Assembly (NCBI RefSeq): GCF_018403225.1
Contig: NZ_BOSG01000001.1
Span: forward strand, 868,001 to 932,000
DNA: 64,000 nt
Source of the DNA: Paenibacillus sp. J23TS9
GTDB lineage: Bacteria > Bacillota > Bacilli > Paenibacillales > Paenibacillaceae
Direction of reading: 5' to 3'
Shown here: in pieces, positions 59,282 through 64,000 of the stretch
Position numbering within the stretch: position 1 is the first letter of the stretch
How the letters are laid out: every line of letters begins with the position of its first letter
Made by a program: the position numbers and the translations under genes
Notes under the pieces: generated by a model
What the model was told of the DNA's origin: nothing
Databases searched by the model: none
The model's input: only the letters and a program-made list of their open reading frames with translations

Positions 59282-61002
59282 AAACAAAATTATTAATAAA
59301 CAAACTATTTGCATATTCTGAGAGTAAAAACAAATATTTTTACACAGAGTTTGATCAAGGTATAAACATAATTTATGGAAAAAATACATCAGGAAAAAGC
59401 ACAATTTTTCAAATGCTTTTATACACACTGGGTATAAATGACAATAACGACTACTTGAAAGAAATAATTGAAGAAGGTGCTTTTTTAAGAGTAGACTTTC
59501 AAGTAATTAACAATCGAGAAAGTGAAAAAATTACATTTGTTAGAGATGATGAAACCATATTTATTAAAAGGGTCGATAAACCTATTATGAGGTTTAATGG
59601 TATTAGAGCGAATCAGTCTGCTGAACATATTAAACTTAAAGGATTCCTTCATGAATTATTTAATTTCACACTTAAACTAGAGAATAAGGAGGGGTACAAA
59701 GCTGCTCCAATCGAAGCAATGTTTTTGCCTTATTATATACCTCAGTCAGTAGGGTGGGTATACCTTAGAAAATCTTTTAGCAGCTTTGAGTATTATAAAA
59801 ATCTTAAAGAAGATTATCTTGACTATTATTTAGGAATTGAATCACTTGTTGATAGGGATAAGAAGCAGGAATTGGAAAGGAAATTAAAAAGTAAAGAAGA
59901 TGAAATTAAATTTTATTTAAATTTAGAAAATAGTAATGACGAGTTCCAAATTACAAAACTAGTTGATGAAGAATTTGTTGAAGAGTCATTAGAATATATC
60001 AAGTTGCACAGTGATAATCAGGTGCTTCTAAATGAAAATGAAGAAGAATATATTTCTAAATGCAATGAACAGAGCTACTATAAAGAACGATTGTCTTTAC
60101 TTCGAAAAGTGTCAAGACATCACAAGAAACAAAACCCTTTAGAGGGAGCATGTCCTGCTTGTGATCGGGAACTTTCATTTAGTATTACTTCATCATATAA
60201 GTATTTTCAAGAAGAGAATGACACTGAGGCAGAAATGGTAAAATGTAAAGCAATGATAAAGAAGCTGCAAGGGGAAATTAATTCTCTGGGAAAACTTATA
60301 AATGTTCGTAAAGAAAATAACTTAAAAACATATGGAATATTAAAAAGGTATTTTAATCATAATATTTCTTTTGATAGTTGGTTGAATAATAAAGTGAATA
60401 TACAGTTAATTCATGACATTAAATATAAACTTGGGGTATTAAGTACTGAAAAAATTACTATTGAGAATAGCCTCAAAGGTTTTAAAACAGAAGAAGAAGT
60501 CCAAAAATCTAGAATATCTAAAAGTAAAGAATTTGAGCGTATATTCCTAGGGTATATTGATGATTTAGGTGTAAAGACCTTAAAGGAAGATAGATATATA
60601 TCATTATATAATATTTCAGCATTTCCTTCTCAAGGGGTTGAACTTCATAAAACAGTACTTGCATATAATTTTGCTTTAAATAAATTAATAGAAAAGACTG
60701 ATGGTATACATCGTTTTCCCTTTATGCTCGATGCAATTTTTAAGGAAGATATAGAGCAATCAAATAAAAATGCTATCATTGAGTTTATTGGGAAAAATAA
60801 ACCTAACGATACTCAATTAATATTGTCAATTGCAGAAACTAAAGAAAATGAAAAAAGCATACATGAATATAATAAAAAGTATTTTAATGGAAGAGCTAAA
60901 TTGATTTGTATAGGAGAAGGAGTTAGAGAACGCGCTTTTTTAACTCAATATGATGGTAGCATGGAAAATTATTTAGATGAAACTCTGAATATTATTAATT
61001 GA
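59278..61002 (+). CDS. lmuB: SMC/Rad50-like ATPase, Lamassu LmuB-type
   Basis: A 574-residue SMC-like ATPase. Walker A is GKNTSGKS (34-41) in GINIIYGKNTSGKSTIF. Two coiled-coil arms surround a zinc-hook motif C292-P-A-C295 (GACPACDREL). The second half has a Walker B-type strand FPFMLDAIFKED near the C-terminus. An unusual 60-residue tail follows (KYFNGRAKLICIGEGVRERA). ATG 59278 follows AAGGGG and overlaps the nuclease stop by four bases. In known systems LmuB forms dimers that bind DNA ends and release LmuA. A separate small LmuC is not present here. Confidence 0.8.
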   Translation: MKTKLLINKLFAYSESKNKYFYTEFDQGINIIYGKNTSGKSTIFQMLLYTLGINDNNDYLKEIIEEGAFLRVDFQVINNRESEKITFVRDDETIFIKRVDKPIMRFNGIRANQSAEHIKLKGFLHELFNFTLKLENKEGYKAAPIEAMFLPYYIPQSVGWVYLRKSFSSFEYYKNLKEDYLDYYLGIESLVDRDKKQELERKLKSKEDEIKFYLNLENSNDEFQITKLVDEEFVEESLEYIKLHSDNQVLLNENEEEYISKCNEQSYYKERLSLLRKVSRHHKKQNPLEGACPACDRELSFSITSSYKYFQEENDTEAEMVKCKAMIKKLQGEINSLGKLINVRKENNLKTYGILKRYFNHNISFDSWLNNKVNIQLIHDIKYKLGVLSTEKITIENSLKGFKTEEEVQKSRISKSKEFERIFLGYIDDLGVKTLKEDRYISLYNISAFPSQGVELHKTVLAYNFALNKLIEKTDGIHRFPFMLDAIFKEDIEQSNKNAIIEFIGKNKPNDTQLILSIAETKENEKSIHEYNKKYFNGRAKLICIGEGVRERAFLTQYDGSMENYLDETLNIIN

Positions 61003-61661
61003 TAAGAGTAATTAATTTTATAACGCAAGTATCATTTAATGGAACGACAGAGATGTCGTTCTTCTTTGTTTGCACAGTAATTGAACGGACCTTGATTAAA
61101 TATCATAACATTCAGGGTTCGAAGTAACATTATGTGATTTTTTAGTGAAAAGAAGCTTCCAATGAACAATAGGTTCATTGATAAGATTGAAGTTCAGGCG
61201 GATGGTTCGGTAAATAATCATTACAAGTGTGCCGCCACCGCTCTTCCTACGGCTTAAATTACTGTGACTGACACTCTAATTTATTGGAGGTCGTAGTAGG
61301 AATACAACGAATAAAAATCCTTTTATTTTCAACACTTTGCTGGCTTGAGGACCTTCACGAAGGATGGCGCTGATTTTAAAAACAAGGAGCTGAAGGAAAC
61401 AATTGAGATTTCGGTCGTTCTGGATCTTGGTTTTGACGTGGAGTGTGTAGACATGTCAGGGGTTAGTAAATAGTAAACTGAAATAGTTAGATCATAATTT
61501 CAAGAGGGCGTCCTTAGGGCGTTCTTTTTCGTATTAATATTTCTTAGTAATATCCTTTTGAAACTAAGAATCACTTGTCGTATTATGTAAAAAAACGGAT
61601 ATGTATCCCAAAGATATGGTACCATGGACTTATAAAATACAGACAAATAAGGAGTGTTATG
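61003..61661. other. Intergenic region with decayed coding scraps
   Basis: 659 bases between LmuB and the next gene. Two short frames look like protein fragments without starts: 61162-61257 (MNNRFIDKIEVQADGSV...) and 61345-61473 (FTKDGADFKNKELKETIEI, VVLDLGFDVECVDMSG). They are more GC-rich than their surroundings and probably remain from an older host-type gene cut by the insertion. A terminator is at 61505. The ribosome binding site AAGGAGTG of the NTPase gene lies at 61649. Confidence 0.45.
61505..61529 (+). terminator. Terminator
   Basis: AGGGCGTCC/GGGCGTTCT stem with G-U pairs, TTA loop and T5. Confidence 0.65.
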
Positions 61662-64000
61662 ATGAGTGCTCAAAATAGTGATGAAATAATGAGAGAGGAT
61701 TCAAATACTAAAGTTTTCATTGGTGCACGTGATTTAAAAAAAGAAGTTTACAATATCTTACCTACTTTTGATTTGCTTCTAAAGCAGATTGAACAAATTC
61801 GTGAACAAGGACAACAAGAAAGAGGCATTTCAAATAAAGACTATAGAAAAGATGTAAACAATACAATTGGTATATTCGGACCAAGAGGAACAGGAAAAAC
61901 ATCTGTTTTATATACATTAATTAATAAATTGAAGCCTGTAACAAATAATATTTTAAAAGAAAAATATGAACACAACATGATTTTGGGGATTATCGAACCG
62001 GATCATTTGGGAGACAATACCAAGATAATGGGTTCAATTGTTGGTATGCTTAAAAAAATGGTTGATCAACAGATAATACAGATATCTAAGCCCAACAGAC
62101 AAATTACAAAAGAGCTTAATGAATATTTTAATAAGGGCTTGTTTCGTTCAAATAACCCTTTGCAAAGTAAAATGAATGATTTAGTAGAGTATCACATGTA
62201 TACAGAGAATGAGTATAGGCAACTATTGATACATACATATGACGATTTAGCAACTCATATTAAAAAATCAGCCCGGCTGTTAACACCAGATGTTGAATTT
62301 AGAGAGAAACTTCATGAACTTATTACATGTCTTATTGATAATCAAAGATTGTTGCTGAAAATTAGTTTACAAGAAGGAGAAAAATCAATAGAAGAGCCTC
62401 TAATTTTTTTGTTTATTGATGATATTGATCTAAAGATGATACGTAGCCGCGAGTTAATTGAAGCCATACTACAGTATGCAAATCACCCCAATGTGGTGAC
62501 TATTTTATCAGGTGATTACGAGATACTGCGAGATGCTATAGCTTTAGCGTTAATTCAGGATGAAAAATTAATGTATAGCAATATTAGTGCTCATTTTAAG
62601 CCTAATGATGAGGAATCTATCAAAGAACGTAAGCAGATACTATCTCATGAGTATGTTAAGAAGATTATTCCGCCTGCTAGAAGGCATCAATTACTGCAAT
62701 GGAATGAGAACACTATTCCAAGGTTTTCTTTTGGACAAGTTAGGTTTCTTGATCAATTATATGAACTTTTTGGGGATAAAGAATTATTTGGTTACAAAGA
62801 TAACAAAGAAAATAAAATTCAACCAATAACCAAAAGCTATTGCATCTTTGATAGAACGCCGCGGGGAATTGTCAATGTGTATTATCATGTTTATGAAGTT
62901 AACAAGCATTTTAAGGAATGGTGGATTAAAGGGAAGAATCTGAACAATGAAGAGAGAAAAGAACGTTTTGTTACAGTTAAATCAATAGTTGATACAATAA
63001 TTCTCTCTTCAACTAGACTAGCATCTGTTCAACGACATATACTAGAAAAATTCATTCAGTGGGGACATGATGAAAGTAGTACTTACTTAGATTATTCTGA
63101 ACTTGAAGCGATTACGTCTCTTGAGAGTGAACGAAATCGTGTAAAACAAGAGGGGAGTCTTTTGTTGCTACTAATTATTCTTGGTGAAGTTATTCACAGT
63201 TTATTAGAAAATATAAGGTTCGATAGAAATGAATGCTCGTCATTACAAGTGGAAGTACTTAAAAATATCCTTCAACTAGGTGGTAAGGATGTTAAATTGA
63301 ATCAGCATGGACAAATTATTAATGGGCTTCTTCCTGCCATAAGTTTTCAACACGGATTATTTTTATCACAACTTTTATTAGAGAACAAAAGCTGGCTAGT
63401 CCAAGGAGACTCAGGAGAAAAAGAGCATACAACTTTATCAGAAGATAGAAAAGTTAGATGGATTCTTTCACAAATAAATGAACTGATTGAGGATAGGGAC
63501 GTTGAACTGCTAACACGGTTATACTATGATCAGTATATTTATTCTAAGAATAAAGCTTCTAATAAACCAAGTTATTATCAGATTTTGGAATATTTAACCC
63601 AGCATAGTGCTAGTAGAGGGGCTTTTATCTATTATAAGTCACTATACGAATACCCATTTGGCTATAAGTTGTGGAGTAGAACTTCAACACTGTTTAAAGG
63701 TTTCCATGATTTCGATAACCTTATGGTTAATTTAATAATTTTGCTTCATGAACAAAGCAGCATAATACCTGAAAAATTCCTAAGTTCTAAAGAAGATAAT
63801 GTGAAATCAATTGTTGGTGAAAATGCCAAATCAAAAAATCAAGCAGCAACAAGATTAAAAAATGCTTTGACTAGTTTAAAAACCAAGCAACAGGGAGATA
63901 AGGAATTTAAACTTACAGCTACACAGATAAATAGAATTAACAAATTTATTGAACAGTTTTATGATGCATTATTTGAGAAAATTATTAATTATAATCAAGA
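61662..64000 (+). CDS. Large P-loop NTPase, likely defence protein, partial
   Basis: An uninterrupted frame of at least 779 codons that leaves the window. Walker A is GPRGTGKT (73-80) in NTIGIFGPRGTGKTSVL; Walker B is PLIFLFIDDIDL near 245-256, followed by a sensor-like NVVTILSGDYEIL. LGIIEPDHLGDNTKIMGSIV after Walker A resembles KAP/STAND-type ATPases. Beyond residue 300 it is a long helical region without recognised motifs. Start ATG 61662 (or 61659) with AAGGAGTG upstream. Very AT-rich, beside a Lamassu-type system, so a defence role is probable. KAP-like P-loop proteins and RdrA of RADAR are candidates; the downstream gene would decide. Confidence 0.7.
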   Translation, partial: MSAQNSDEIMREDSNTKVFIGARDLKKEVYNILPTFDLLLKQIEQIREQGQQERGISNKDYRKDVNNTIGIFGPRGTGKTSVLYTLINKLKPVTNNILKEKYEHNMILGIIEPDHLGDNTKIMGSIVGMLKKMVDQQIIQISKPNRQITKELNEYFNKGLFRSNNPLQSKMNDLVEYHMYTENEYRQLLIHTYDDLATHIKKSARLLTPDVEFREKLHELITCLIDNQRLLLKISLQEGEKSIEEPLIFLFIDDIDLKMIRSRELIEAILQYANHPNVVTILSGDYEILRDAIALALIQDEKLMYSNISAHFKPNDEESIKERKQILSHEYVKKIIPPARRHQLLQWNENTIPRFSFGQVRFLDQLYELFGDKELFGYKDNKENKIQPITKSYCIFDRTPRGIVNVYYHVYEVNKHFKEWWIKGKNLNNEERKERFVTVKSIVDTIILSSTRLASVQRHILEKFIQWGHDESSTYLDYSELEAITSLESERNRVKQEGSLLLLLIILGEVIHSLLENIRFDRNECSSLQVEVLKNILQLGGKDVKLNQHGQIINGLLPAISFQHGLFLSQLLLENKSWLVQGDSGEKEHTTLSEDRKVRWILSQINELIEDRDVELLTRLYYDQYIYSKNKASNKPSYYQILEYLTQHSASRGAFIYYKSLYEYPFGYKLWSRTSTLFKGFHDFDNLMVNLIILLHEQSSIIPEKFLSSKEDNVKSIVGENAKSKNQAATRLKNALTSLKTKQQGDKEFKLTATQINRINKFIEQFYDALFEKIINYNQ

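Overview
The window looks like the chromosome of a Paenibacillus-type endospore-forming Firmicute. The signs are strong AGGAGG-type ribosome binding sites with frequent TTG/GTG starts, copper-amine-oxidase-type stalk-domain proteins, a YpeB-like protein, SigL (sigma-54) with a RocR-type activator, and tandem TPR peptide receptors with an overlapping pro-peptide gene. The genus is an inference from gene content. Roughly 0-54 kb has ordinary, moderately GC-balanced host sequence. From about 57.8 kb to the end the DNA is visibly much more AT-rich and follows a broken serine recombinase, which marks an acquired island.

Region by region: 0-5.8 kb is a cell-wall (muropeptide) salvage cluster: 3' end of anmK, a GNAT acetyltransferase, a PIG-L deacetylase homologue, then namZ, nagZ and a murK-type kinase; none of the salvage enzymes has a signal peptide. 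5.9-11.5 kb holds an AlkZ-like protein, an ABC-transporter remnant, a VOC protein, a nucleotidyltransferase, a DUF1796 protein, a frameshifted lipoprotein and a TauE/SafE permease. 11.8-19.9 kb is a tight five-gene operon (SWIM zinc finger, HEAT-like, MoxR AAA+, DUF5682, VWA), probably a chaperone-like machine. 20.4-31.4 kb contains a spermidine-synthase-like protein, stalk, His-rich and YpeB-like proteins, a UvrC-like nuclease with a coupled 55-residue ORF, an XRE/RlaP pair, and a WYL regulator divergent from a short UvrA paralogue. 31.5-41 kb has an AraC/sulfatase pair, secreted proteins and transporters.

41-50 kb is a sigma-54 module: rpoN itself, a sigma-54 activator, proline dehydrogenase, glutamate-semialdehyde dehydrogenase (rocA) and an aspartase-family protein. 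Three -24/-12 promoters with exact 12-base GG-to-GC spacing sit before the last three genes, so proline breakdown and the aspartase homologue appear co-controlled. The aspartase homologue has lost all the family's catalytic loops.

52-54 kb carries two tandem TPR receptors resembling AloR of Paenibacillus polymyxa. The first has an intact overlapping 41-residue secreted-peptide gene. The second has the same gene at the same offset, interrupted by a stop codon, which leaves an orphan receptor.

56-64 kb is a mobile or defence island: a frameshifted large serine recombinase, an SOS-type promoter with a 32-residue ORF, a two-gene Lamassu-type system (DUF4297 nuclease plus SMC-like ATPase overlapping by ATGA), decayed coding scraps, and a large P-loop NTPase that runs off the window. 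No tRNA, rRNA or CRISPR array was seen.
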